The notes under the pieces were generated by a model. That model was not told the DNA's origin. It did not search any database and was given only the letters and a program-made list of their open reading frames with translations. A DNA stretch of 22,649 nucleotides from Stenotrophomonas sp. UBA7346 (GTDB lineage Bacteria > Pseudomonadota > Gammaproteobacteria > Xanthomonadales > Xanthomonadaceae): the NCBI GenBank assembly GCA_002471015.1, contig DKPB01000036.1, positions 1-22,649 on the forward strand. Direction: 5' to 3'. Below are positions 1-11,737 of the stretch, piece by piece; position 1 is the stretch's first letter; every line of letters begins with the position of its first letter. The translations under genes and the position numbers were made by a program.

Positions 1-575
1 TGGATGAACGCGAACTGGAAGATCTGATCAGCAAGACCGCCTTGCTGATGGAGCGCTACCAGCGGATGTGCACGGACATGGCCCAGCAGCAATCGCAGCT
101 GTCGGCTGCGTTGAATGGGCTTGCACAATCACTGCCCGCGCAGTTCAAAGCCAGCGCCGATGCTGCCGTGGCTGGGGTGAGCCGGGACAGCACAACGGCC
201 GTCAAACAGGCGTTGCTCGCGCCGGTGAGCGCCTATGAGCAGCAACTGGCGGCATCGGCCAAGGGTGTGGGCCGCAGCACCGAAGCACTGGCTGCGGAAG
301 TCAAGCGCTTGCAGCTCGCGTCGCGCGGCGTCGTCTGGAAGAGCGTGGCCACGGCCGTAACTGCCGTGGCGATCCTTCTCGGGGGTGCCGCGTGGCTGGG
401 CGGTCAATATCGCGCGGAGATCGAGCGCAACCAGATCGAGGCCGCACTGCTGCGTGCCTACAACCGCGCCGACGTGGTGCTGTGCGGAAAGGAACAGCTT
501 TGCGCCAACGTCGACACCCGCAGCAAAGGAGTCGGCGAGGACGGGCGCTACCGACAGATTCGTCCCCGCCCGTAG
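1..575 (+). CDS. Small single-span membrane protein, mobilisation/relaxation-protein-like (5' end outside window)
   Basis: The frame is open from base 3 to the TAG at 573-575, so the true start lies left of the window; an internal TTG at 42 is not needed as a start. About 190 residues are visible. Numbering from that TTG, residues 1-95 are polar, Gln/Ala/Ser-rich and probably coiled coil, residues about 100-119 form one hydrophobic membrane span, and the tail carries two cysteines (CGKEQLC) followed by an NVDTRSKG motif and a basic Arg/Pro end. This layout of a long helical cytoplasmic part, one span and a short Cys-containing tail resembles small membrane proteins annotated as relaxation or mobilisation accessory proteins in Xanthomonadaceae. 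That resemblance is from memory and weak, and no relaxase is visible. The gene converges on clpB. Confidence 0.55.
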   Translation, partial: DERELEDLISKTALLMERYQRMCTDMAQQQSQLSAALNGLAQSLPAQFKASADAAVAGVSRDSTTAVKQALLAPVSAYEQQLAASAKGVGRSTEALAAEVKRLQLASRGVVWKSVATAVTAVAILLGGAAWLGGQYRAEIERNQIEAALLRAYNRADVVLCGKEQLCANVDTRSKGVGEDGRYRQIRPRP

Positions 576-584
576 ACGGGGACG
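561..584. terminator. Hairpin between convergent genes, possible weak terminator
   Basis: An 8-bp perfect stem pairs 561-568 with 577-584 (CGTCCCCG/CGGGGACG). The 8-base loop contains the TAG stop of the left gene. It lies 12 bases beyond the end of clpB on the other strand, so it could serve both genes. Neither side has a U-tract, so intrinsic termination is uncertain. Confidence 0.4.
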
Positions 585-596
585 AACGCAACCGCA

Positions 597-3182
<2,586 letters not shown>

Positions 3183-3233
3183 GGGTCTTCTTCCTCGATG
3201 TTGGGTTGCCAGCACTGCCGGCGATACTGGTTC

Positions 3234-3261
3234 AGATGCGGTTGCAACGGCGTGATTCAAG
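3234..3261 (-). promoter_or_regulatory. Sigma-32-type heat-shock promoter of clpB
   Basis: On the minus strand a -35 box CTTGAAT (3255-3261) is followed after 13 bases by CCGCATCT (3234-3241). The RpoH consensus is CTTGAAA, a spacer of about 11-16, then CCCCATNT, so the match is 6 of 7 and about 7 of 8. It predicts a leader of roughly 45 nt before the ATG at 3182. This fits heat induction of clpB. Confidence 0.82.
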
Positions 3262-3352
3262 GGTGAATAGCGCCCTTGTTCAGCTGCAATCGCTATCCCG
3301 CCCCAGTATCACCCGCTGCTGTCGCCGCAACCTTGATCCAACGCAAGCGGCA

Positions 3353-3369
3353 GCGCGGCTCAGCCGCGC
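3353..3369 (-). terminator. Hairpin with the DUF3014 stop codon in its loop
   Basis: A perfect 7-bp stem (GCGCGGC/GCCGCGC, 3353-3359 with 3363-3369) closes a 3-base loop that is exactly the TGA stop of the DUF3014 gene. No U-tract follows, so it is either a weak terminator, a 3' stability element, or chance in GC-rich DNA. Confidence 0.3.
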
Positions 3370-4166
3370 GTGATCGCCGCGCGCAACGCCCTCAGCTGCT
3401 GTTTCACCGCCTGTTGCTGGCTGGCATCCATGCGCAGCAAGGCTTTCTGCCCGATCGACAGCGATTGCAGGGCCGGGTCGACGAAGCGATAGCGGCCCTT
3501 GCCGTCCGGCTCCACCGCCAGCGGACGGGCCGGCTCGGGGGTCTGCAACAGGTGGTCGATCACCACCACCAGCCTGTCGTTGAAATGGCCGTCGGGAGGA
3601 CCGATATCGCGATAGGCCTGTTGCAGCAAGGGATAGAAGCGCTTGTAAGCAGCCGCGACCGCGCCCGCATCGGCACGGGTGAATGCATCCACGTAAGGCG
3701 CATAGCGCGTGGCATTGGCGGCTGCCAACTGCTCACCGCCGGCACCGCCCTGCTCCACCTGCAGCGCGCCTGGCAACGGCCGCACCGCCATCGCCGCAGC
3801 TGGCAGGCTGGGCTGGGTGAGGTTGTCCACGTGCACCACCACGCGCTGGATCAGCTGCTCGCGCAGCAGCACGGCCAAGGCATCGGCGGGGAACAACCCG
3901 CTCAGCGCCTGCCAACTGGAAGCATCGCTGTCGGCCAATGCCGGCAAGGCCGGGTCGGCAGCCACGTCGAGCGGATATTTCGGCTCGGCCGCTGGTTCGG
4001 GCGTAGCTGGCGCTTGGACGGCCGGTGTAGCCGGGGTATCCACCGGCGGAGCAACGGTTGCCTGCCGTAGCTGCGCCACGTCATCACGGAACAACCACCA
4101 GCCAATGCCGCCAACCGCGACGACGCCAACCACGGCCCAGGGCCACACTGCTTTGCGCTTCTGCAT
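3360..4166 (-). CDS. DUF3014 membrane-anchored protein
   Basis: The 268-residue product begins MQKRKAVWPW, then has one membrane span (about residues 8-26), a Pro/Ala-rich linker (about 40-62) and a soluble domain facing the periplasm. The soluble part, with segments such as YAPYVDAFTRADAG and YKRFYPLLQQAY, matches what I recall of the DUF3014 family, whose function is unknown. I chose the ATG at 4166 because AAAGG sits 8 bases before it; a GTG three codons upstream would abut that site. The gene lies between the permease and clpB on the same strand, 67-77 bp below the permease stop, so co-transcription with the permease is possible. Its own function cannot be inferred from the neighbours. 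Confidence 0.85.
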   Translation of the reverse strand: MQKRKAVWPWAVVGVVAVGGIGWWLFRDDVAQLRQATVAPPVDTPATPAVQAPATPEPAAEPKYPLDVAADPALPALADSDASSWQALSGLFPADALAVLLREQLIQRVVVHVDNLTQPSLPAAAMAVRPLPGALQVEQGGAGGEQLAAANATRYAPYVDAFTRADAGAVAAAYKRFYPLLQQAYRDIGPPDGHFNDRLVVVIDHLLQTPEPARPLAVEPDGKGRYRFVDPALQSLSIGQKALLRMDASQQQAVKQQLRALRAAITRG

Positions 4167-4243
4167 CACTTGCACCTTTATTGCATGTGATGGTGTGACC
4201 CTGTTTATCCCGCCGGGTTCCCCTGCGATTCAAGCCTCATGCA

Positions 4244-5821
4244 TCAACGCTGTTTCTGCAGCGACATCAGCCCGATCACGACCGCCAGCACCGCGTAGGC
4301 AGCGCTCACCTGCAAGGTGATGGCCTGGCGCAGGCCGTCCAGCTGCCACGGCAGGTAGATGCCACCGCGCGGATCGGTGGAATGGATCACGCCGAACGCA
4401 CTCAGCGCGGCAGCCACGAACAGCAGGCTTACCGCCACGCCAGCGCGGCGCTCGATCAAGGCCACCAGTGCTGCCGCCCAGATCATCGCGGAGATGATGA
4501 AACCATTACCCAGAAGCTGCAACGTGGCCACGTCCGACAGGCCATGGCCGTCGACCGCCGCATACAGTGCTGCGGCCGCATCCGGTGTCACCCAGGTACC
4601 GAACTTGATGTTGATCAGGTAGGCAATCGCCGGCAGAAAGGCCAGCGCGACCGCAATCGCGTGCTCGCGTTTGGTCTGCTGGAATGCCTGTACGGTGATG
4701 TCCAGACCGACGAAAACAATGATTGGTGCCAGCACCGCCACCGGCAGCCACTGCACCAGCCCGGCGACCACGCCGAGCATGCCGCCGATACCGATGAACA
4801 GGCCGGTCAGCAGTGTGTAGCCGCTGCGTGCACCCAGACGCTTGTAGGCCGGCTGGCCGATGTACGGCGTGGTCTGTGCGACACCGCCGCAGACGCCAGC
4901 GATCAGCGTAGCAATGGCCTCGACCAGCAGGATGTCACGGGTGCGGTAATCGTCACCGGCAGCGCGCGCACTCTCCGCCACGTTGATACCGCCCACCACC
5001 ATCAGCAGGCCGAACGGCAGCAGCAGCGACAGGTACGGCACGGTCAACGGCAGGCCTTCGACGAAGCCCAGCGTCGGCAGCGGCAAGGCCACAGCAAAGG
5101 AGATAGCCGGCGGCCACTGGAATCCGGTCAGCGCACCTGCCGCGCCCAGACCGTAATACAGCACCACACCCACCAGCAGTGCGAACAACACGCCGGGCAG
5201 GCGCAACGGCACCACGCCGCGCGCTACCAGCACGTACAGCAGCACGCCCAGTGTGACCAGACCGACCAGCGGCTGGCGCAGGCTTTCGATCAGCGGCAGG
5301 AAACCCAGCAGTGTCAGCGCCGCACCACCGATGGAGCCGAGCAGCGCCGCACGCGGCACGTGGCGGGTGACCGCATCGCCCACAAAGGACAGCACCAGCT
5401 TGAGCAGGCCCATCACCACCAGCGAGGCCATGCCCAGCTTCCAGGTCAGCATCGCCGCCGCCTGCGGGTCCATGCCCTGCGCCTTGAAACCGGCAAAGGC
5501 CGGGCCCAGTACCAGCAGCGCCATGCCGATGCTGGTGGGCGCATCCAGCCCCAGCGGCATGGCGGTGACATCATCGCGGCCGCTGCGGGCAGCCAGACGC
5601 CGCGCCATCAACGTATACATCAGGTTGCCGATCAGCACGCCAAAGGCCGTGCCGGGGAACATGCGCCCGAACACCACATCGGCCGGGAACTGGAAGATGC
5701 CGACCAGCGCCATCGCGATGAAGCCCAGGATCGACAGGTTGTCGACCACCAGGCCGAAGAAGCCGTTGAGATCACCGGTGACGAACCAGCGTGGGCGGGA
5801 TGTTGCTGCGGAAGAATTCAT
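4244..5821 (-). CDS. NCS2/AzgA-like multi-span permease, substrate unknown
   Basis: About 525 residues, very hydrophobic, with roughly 12-14 predicted membrane spans. The sequence resembles the nucleobase-cation symporter-2 superfamily, especially its AzgA-like xanthine/uracil/purine permease branch: an N-terminal NGFFGLVVDNLSILGFIA segment, a Gly-rich MVVGGINVAESARAAG segment before a conserved helix, and QTTPYIGQPAYKRLGARSGYT in the second half. Substrate is not evident; a nucleobase or another small anion is possible. I prefer the ATG at 5821 (MNSSAATSRP); a TTG at 5875 would add 18 residues. Neither has a clear ribosome site. A weak promoter-like pair (TTGCAC at 5870-5875 and TACCAT at 5849-5854, spacer 15) lies just upstream. 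Confidence 0.75.
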   Translation of the reverse strand: MNSSAATSRPRWFVTGDLNGFFGLVVDNLSILGFIAMALVGIFQFPADVVFGRMFPGTAFGVLIGNLMYTLMARRLAARSGRDDVTAMPLGLDAPTSIGMALLVLGPAFAGFKAQGMDPQAAAMLTWKLGMASLVVMGLLKLVLSFVGDAVTRHVPRAALLGSIGGAALTLLGFLPLIESLRQPLVGLVTLGVLLYVLVARGVVPLRLPGVLFALLVGVVLYYGLGAAGALTGFQWPPAISFAVALPLPTLGFVEGLPLTVPYLSLLLPFGLLMVVGGINVAESARAAGDDYRTRDILLVEAIATLIAGVCGGVAQTTPYIGQPAYKRLGARSGYTLLTGLFIGIGGMLGVVAGLVQWLPVAVLAPIIVFVGLDITVQAFQQTKREHAIAVALAFLPAIAYLINIKFGTWVTPDAAAALYAAVDGHGLSDVATLQLLGNGFIISAMIWAAALVALIERRAGVAVSLLFVAAALSAFGVIHSTDPRGGIYLPWQLDGLRQAITLQVSAAYAVLAVVIGLMSLQKQR

Positions 5822-5885
5822 GGGGGATATCGTCAGGAAAGCGGAGCGATGGTAACGCTGGAAAAATGCGTGCAAGTGGAACAGA

Positions 5886-6791
5886 TCATTCGTTGCTGGG
5901 CAGCCTCACCCAGCCCAGCACCGGGCCACGGCTGGGATTGCGGTAGCGCAGCTGCAACCAGCCATCGACTTCGTCCAGCAGCTCGACGCGGTCGCCCTTG
6001 AGCAGGTAGCGTTTGGTCGAGGTGTCACCGGCCTTGCTGTACAGCAGCAGCTTGTCCGGCACCACCGATGCGCTGCGGCCCGGCATCGGAGCGTCCTTCA
6101 GCGGTGGATCGAAGGCATTCCAGATGGCGGTTTCGAGCCGCTTGCCTGCGGCATCCCAGGTGTTCCAGACAGCGAGGATCTCCGAATCCTCGGATAGCCC
6201 GAGATCCAGAATCCGCCCCAGATTGGCGGTTTCGAGCAACGCACCGCGCATCGAGCGGTACAGGTAGACCCTGTCGCCCGCAAAGCGGTAGATATCGCTG
6301 TACCACATCGGCCCGCTGCGACAGCTGCTGCTCAACGTGCGTGTGGCCGGGTCCGGGGTCAGCGACCAGAAGCCTTCGCAGCTGATTTCCGGGGCCTCGG
6401 GTGCGGCCAACGCGCGGAACTGGCCACTGGCCGGCTCGTACAGGTAAGCCGTGACCGATTCGTTGACCTGGCCCAGCGTCGCACGGGTGTCCAGGTCCTG
6501 ATAGCCGTCGAAGTTGTAGTCGGCGTGGCCCAGGCGGGTACCGTCGCCCTCCTCATCCGTGGACGCCGGCAGTACCTGCCGGGCCGGTGAGCCGTTGGTG
6601 CCCACCTCCACGCTGCCGTCGCCCAGCAAGCGCGCATACGCGCTCACGCCGGCTGTTACCTCGAAGCGGATCTGGCTGTCATCTGCCGCGAATGCTGGCG
6701 CTGCCAGCAGCGAAACCGCTGCAATCAGCAAACCGCGGGCGGCAGAACGGCAGCGGGACGTGGATATCAGGGGCATCATCGAGAAGCTCAT
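5886..6791 (-). CDS. Secreted XAC2610-like protein with C-terminal SH3-like domain
   Basis: The 301-residue product has a Sec signal peptide (Arg-rich start, hydrophobic core about 20-33, cleavage near AFA-AD), so it is probably periplasmic. A DYNFDGYQDLD motif near residue 93, followed by AYLYEPASGQFRAL, is the FG-GAP/calcium-site-like signature I associate with XAC2610-related proteins. XAC2610 of Xanthomonas citri is known as an immunity protein against a peptidoglycan hydrolase delivered by the bacteria-killing type IV secretion system. The last 45 residues (KRYLLKGDRVELLDEVDGWLQL and LGWVRL) look like a bacterial SH3-like domain. The immunity role is only an analogy: no effector gene is adjacent. 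ATGs at 6779 and 6776 are alternative starts. The gene follows the DUF3574 gene by 43 bp, probably in one operon. Confidence 0.7.
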   Translation of the reverse strand: MSFSMMPLISTSRCRSAARGLLIAAVSLLAAPAFAADDSQIRFEVTAGVSAYARLLGDGSVEVGTNGSPARQVLPASTDEEGDGTRLGHADYNFDGYQDLDTRATLGQVNESVTAYLYEPASGQFRALAAPEAPEISCEGFWSLTPDPATRTLSSSCRSGPMWYSDIYRFAGDRVYLYRSMRGALLETANLGRILDLGLSEDSEILAVWNTWDAAGKRLETAIWNAFDPPLKDAPMPGRSASVVPDKLLLYSKAGDTSTKRYLLKGDRVELLDEVDGWLQLRYRNPSRGPVLGWVRLPSNE

Positions 6792-6834
6792 CTGCGGTTG
6801 GGGGCTGCCCGCAGGCTAGCCGATCCAATGCTGA

Positions 6835-7308
6835 TCAGAACGAAACCTCGACCGGCTGCCGTGACCACAGCACCGACTGGTGCCGGGTGGCCTGCTTCCA
6901 GGCCAGGCGGATGGCTTCGATGTCGTTGCGCCGTTGCGGGCTGTCCTCATGCAGGATCACCAGCACCTTGGTGCGCAACTGGTTGGGCTCGGCCGCGCCA
7001 CGGAACAGCCACTGGCCGTAGGCATCAAACACGGTCAGGCCATCGGGAAAGCGCGGCGTCACTTCCTTGTCCAGGAAGGCGCGCCACTGCGCCTCACTGA
7101 TCACGTCGGTCTGCGCGCGTGCGGACGGGCCACTCTCCTCACCCACGCCGAAGTACAGCTCGCTGCGCACCCAACCGGCGGCCTCGGCCGGGCGCGCGGC
7201 ATCGCCATGCAACTGCGCGCTAGGCGCGGTGTCGGCGACAGGTGGCACCGCATGGGCGCTGGCGGCAACGGCAAACAGCAGGGGCAACAGGACAGCAGGC
7301 AACTTCAT
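6835..7308 (-). CDS. Secreted DUF3574 protein
   Basis: The product has 157 residues, with a clear signal peptide (MKLPAVLLPLLFAVAASAHA). The mature part contains WVRSELYFGVG, PRFPDGLTVFDAYGQW and IRLAWKQATRHQSVL, which I recognise as the DUF3574 pattern, a family of unknown function. The start ATG at 7308 is supported by GGAGG seven bases upstream; the open frame continues 16 codons further without a better start. It is divergent from the TonB-dependent receptor across a 192-bp gap and is followed on the same strand by the XAC2610-like gene. Confidence 0.82.
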   Translation of the reverse strand: MKLPAVLLPLLFAVAASAHAVPPVADTAPSAQLHGDAARPAEAAGWVRSELYFGVGEESGPSARAQTDVISEAQWRAFLDKEVTPRFPDGLTVFDAYGQWLFRGAAEPNQLRTKVLVILHEDSPQRRNDIEAIRLAWKQATRHQSVLWSRQPVEVSF

Positions 7309-7409
7309 GGAAAACCTCCGGACAGGGAAAACACGGTGGCATCCAAGGCACCGCAACGGATATCGCGTTTGGTTATCAGCCGATTGCCAGCAGGACTTGC
7401 ATCGGCAGC

Positions 7410-7421
7410 GGCGTTAACGCC
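7410..7421. promoter_or_regulatory. Perfect 12-bp palindrome in a divergent promoter region, candidate operator
   Basis: GGCGTTAACGCC is a perfect palindrome midway between the DUF3574 gene and the TonB-dependent receptor gene. It abuts an AT-rich stretch, GATAATATA (7424-7432), that could hold a -10 box for the receptor. Position and symmetry suggest a dimeric repressor or activator site; the regulator is unknown and none is encoded nearby. Confidence 0.4.
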
Positions 7422-7462
7422 AAGATAATATATCGCTTCATCCGGATGGATGTAAGTGCAAG

Positions 7463-7483
7463 CTCTTCCCCTCCCCTCCCCCC
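7463..7483 (+). other. 21-base pure pyrimidine tract in the receptor leader
   Basis: From 7463 to 7483 the plus strand contains only C and T, with three runs of four or more C. It lies directly upstream of the CGGAG ribosome site of the TonB-dependent receptor gene. The opposite strand is G-rich with three long G-runs, so a secondary structure on the template strand is conceivable. Confidence 0.6.
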
Positions 7484-7500
7484 GTCTTTCCGGAGTCTGC

Positions 7501-9933
<2,433 letters not shown>

Positions 9934-9966
9934 TTTGGGTGCGAGGGGAGAGAGATTGCTTGTTAG

Positions 9967-10083
9967 AAGCTTCCCCTCACCCCAACCCCTCTCCCGCAAG
10001 CGGGAGAGGGGCTCGGATTGCTCGCGCTCGTAGTGCACTAGCCCCTCTCCCCTTGCGGGAGAGGGGTTGGGGAGAGGGAAGCT
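9967..10083. repeat. Composite inverted-hairpin repeat, copy 1
   Basis: Two hairpins in opposite orientation: 9986-10011 (11-bp stem, CAAG loop) and 10042-10066 (10-bp stem). They flank a 30-base spacer (10012-10041). The outer ends carry AAGCTT (9967-9972) and AAGCT (10079-10083), so the whole unit is an imperfect inverted repeat of about 117 bp. It lies 34 bases after the receptor stop and may also stop transcription. Spacer and ends match copy 2 in reverse orientation. Confidence 0.88.
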
Positions 10084-10182
10084 CTAGTCCAAAAACCCCG
10101 AATTCATCCAGCTTTAACAGCACAGAGCGCTCCTTACGCCTGCCGGCGCATTCCAGCCCGGTCATCCATTGCGGAGGCGTAT

Positions 10183-11526
10183 ATGTTCGAGTCGTTGATT
10201 CGCGAAGCGGCCAGCCGCTTTCATCTTGGCGACAACGCAGGGCGTCTGGTACGCCAGCTTGTCGATACCATCTTCGATCCCGCCTACGGTGGCTTTGCCG
10301 GGCTGCGAAAACGCTTTGATGACGCAGGCCTGGACACGCTGTTCGCCTCCTGGATAGGCACCACTCCCGGCGACAACGTCCTGCAGCCGGACCAGTTCAG
10401 CGCCGGCTTCGGCCAGAACCTGGCCAGCGGCATCGCCAGCAAACTCGGCATTCCCCCTGCCGCGGTGAATATGGCCGGTGCCTGGTTGCTGCCGAAGATC
10501 GTCGGCCAGTTGACCCAGGGCGGCAGCATCCCCAGCGCGCGCCCGGCCGACTACGACCGATGGTTCGGCACCACAACGCCCGCCGCCGGTTATAGCGGCG
10601 GTGGCACCCGGCCGGCAACGGCAGCATCCGGTGGTTTCTGGAAATGGCTGATTCCGCTGATCATCCTGATTGCGGCCTTCCTGTTGTTCCGCAGCTGCAA
10701 AAAGGACGAAGCCGCCGCCCCGCCGCCGTCCGCGCCAGCAACAACCGCGCAACCCGCACCCACACCCGAACCCGCCGCCCAGGCCAATGCCCGCTTTGGC
10801 TTCGAGAATATGGACGGCAAGGTCATGGTCAACGGCCGGGTTGCCGCCGATGCCGACAAGACGCGGCTATGGGATGCTCTCAAGGCCACCTACGGCGAGA
10901 ACAACCTGTCCGGTGATATCAGCGTCGATCCCGCTACCCTGCCTGCCAACTGGCTGGACAAGCTGATCGTCGCGCTGCCCGAGCTCAAGGCCAAGGGGCT
11001 GAAGTTCGGCTTTGATGGCGACAAACTCAGCATCGACACCAGCGGCATGGCCGAAGCCGATCGTTTCGCGGTGAGCGACAAGCTGCGCAGTCTGTTCGGC
11101 GGCTTCGAGATCAGTGGCCTGTGGGACCGCGCAGCGGCGGCACTGGCCGGACTCAAAGCCGGTTTCAGCGGCGCTGACCTGGTCAAGGCGCTGAACCTGA
11201 TGAACATCTACTTCGACACCGGCTCGGCCACCATCACTCGCGACAGCATGGAGACGCTGACCAGCGCCGCCAACGCGATCAAGCAGGCACCGGCGGGCAC
11301 CAGGATCGAGGTCGGTGGGCATACCGACAACACCGGTGATGCCGCTGCCAACCTGACCTTGAGCCAGCAGCGCGCCGATGCGGTGGTGGCCAAGCTGGCC
11401 GAACTGGGGGTTGCCGCCGATACGCTCACTGCCAAGGGCTACGGCCAGGAAATGCCACGCGCCAGCAATGACAGTGAAGAAGGCCGTGCGCAGAACCGGC
11501 GGATCGAGTTTGCGGTTACCAGGTGA
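10183..11526 (+). CDS. YidB-like (DUF937) / transmembrane / OmpA-like fusion protein
   Basis: The 447-residue product starts with a YidB/DUF937-like domain (about 1-130, with GLDTLFASWIGTTPGDNVL and the LGIPPAAV segment). One membrane span follows at 153-170, bordered by SCKKDE, and then a Pro/Ala linker (178-200). A middle region (about 205-305) with VMVNGRV may be BON-like. The OmpA-like peptidoglycan-binding domain fills 338-447 (FDTGSATI, GGHTDNTG at 378-385, NRRIEF at 438-443). The predicted topology has the YidB part in the cytoplasm and the OmpA part in the periplasm holding the cell wall. The start has GGAGG seven bases upstream. It seems monocistronic and is flanked on both sides by composite repeats in opposite orientation. 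Its specific function is unknown. Confidence 0.88.
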   Translation: MFESLIREAASRFHLGDNAGRLVRQLVDTIFDPAYGGFAGLRKRFDDAGLDTLFASWIGTTPGDNVLQPDQFSAGFGQNLASGIASKLGIPPAAVNMAGAWLLPKIVGQLTQGGSIPSARPADYDRWFGTTTPAAGYSGGGTRPATAASGGFWKWLIPLIILIAAFLLFRSCKKDEAAAPPPSAPATTAQPAPTPEPAAQANARFGFENMDGKVMVNGRVAADADKTRLWDALKATYGENNLSGDISVDPATLPANWLDKLIVALPELKAKGLKFGFDGDKLSIDTSGMAEADRFAVSDKLRSLFGGFEISGLWDRAAAALAGLKAGFSGADLVKALNLMNIYFDTGSATITRDSMETLTSAANAIKQAPAGTRIEVGGHTDNTGDAAANLTLSQQRADAVVAKLAELGVAADTLTAKGYGQEMPRASNDSEEGRAQNRRIEFAVTR

Positions 11527-11550
11527 TGCTTTGCATTGGGTGAAGAGCAG

Positions 11551-11664
11551 AAGCTTGCCCTCACCCCCCTTCTCCCGCAGGCGGGAAAGGGGCTAGTGCA
11601 CTACGAGCGCAAACAATGTGAGCCCCTCTCCCGCAAGCGGGAGAGGGGTTGGGGTGAGGGCGCT
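11551..11664. repeat. Composite inverted-hairpin repeat, copy 2
   Basis: Hairpins at 11567-11592 (11 positions with one mismatch and one G-T pair) and 11623-11648 (perfect 11-bp stem, CAAG loop) flank a 30-base spacer (11593-11622). The left end is AAGCTT (11551-11556). The reverse complement of the spacer matches that of copy 1 at 26 of 30 positions, so this is the same element inverted. It begins 25 bases after the stop of the YidB-OmpA gene. Confidence 0.87.
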
Positions 11665-11737
11665 CTTGAAACACGCACAGCCAAACCGTTCACCCCAAAT
11701 GACCTTCCTGTAACAACCACTGCGGCATAGTGTCCGT

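Noticed and set aside
4382..6001. Long open frame antisense to the permease
   Set aside because: Gln/His/Arg-rich with no hydrophobic or domain pattern; a shadow of the permease.
7456..7500. Upstream GTG start of the receptor at 7456
   Set aside because: It would place the signal peptide internally and translate the pyrimidine tract; the ATG at 7501 has a proper ribosome site.
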